DNA from: Prevotellaceae bacterium UBA2718
Lineage (GTDB): Bacteria; Bacteroidota; Bacteroidia; Bacteroidales; Bacteroidaceae
Direction: 5' to 3'
Assembly: GCA_002353975.1 (NCBI GenBank)
Contig: DEKQ01000154.1
Location: 1 to 5,001 of the forward strand
Length of the DNA stretch: 5,001 bases
The stretch's first letter is position 1; each line of letters starts with the position of its first letter. The translations under genes and the position numbers were made by a program. Below, one piece after another: positions 4,999-5,001 of this stretch. The notes beneath the pieces are model-generated. The model saw only the letters and a list, made by a program, of their open reading frames with translations. It did not search any database and was not told where the DNA came from.

Positions 4999-5001
4999 TT
5001 C

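Overview
The window looks like a chromosomal segment from a member of the Bacteroidales, most likely Prevotellaceae. Three observations support this. Two intergenic promoters fit the Bacteroidetes TAnnTTTG -7 consensus. The first full gene belongs to a large secreted MG2-like family typical of this phylum. The gaps and parts of one gene are built from short repeats that I recognise as common in Bacteroidales genomes (TTCACTC heptamers, CACGAATTA 9-mers, AGCCCC/GGGGCT palindromes, GCATTAT and AAGGAGTTAG units). The genus is inference.

Layout. Positions 1-72 are probably the last 23 codons of an upstream gene whose TGA overlaps the next ATG (ATGA at 69-72). Positions 69-2162 (+) encode a 697-residue exported protein with an N-terminal MG2-like beta-sandwich, a degenerate TonB-plug-like region and a C-terminal beta domain. 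Positions 2163-2316 separate it from a convergent gene and contain a mosaic of at least four repeat types. Positions 2317-3837 (-) encode a membrane protein with a TPR-type periplasmic part, one internal membrane segment and a histidine-kinase-like cytoplasmic part that lacks the phospho-acceptor histidine. Positions 3838-3987 are a divergent promoter region. Positions 3988-4533 and 4536-4919 (+) form a tight two-gene unit: a YgjP-like HExxH protein and a MutT-type Nudix hydrolase. Positions 4920-5001 contain hairpins and a 10-bp tandem repeat.

How the genes relate. The Nudix protein and the YgjP-like protein are probably co-transcribed and translationally coupled, and both families are linked to hydrolysis of nucleoside triphosphates, so a nucleotide-housekeeping unit is plausible. 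The kinase-like gene has its own promoter and no response regulator in the window. The large exported protein probably belongs to an operon that begins upstream.

The most unusual pattern is that the 697-residue gene seems to have absorbed genomic repeat DNA in three places: its signal peptide, a linker near residues 153-178, and its last 12 residues. The second point of interest is the inactive-looking kinase. I found no clear sign of a mobile element, CRISPR array, RNA gene or new multi-gene system.
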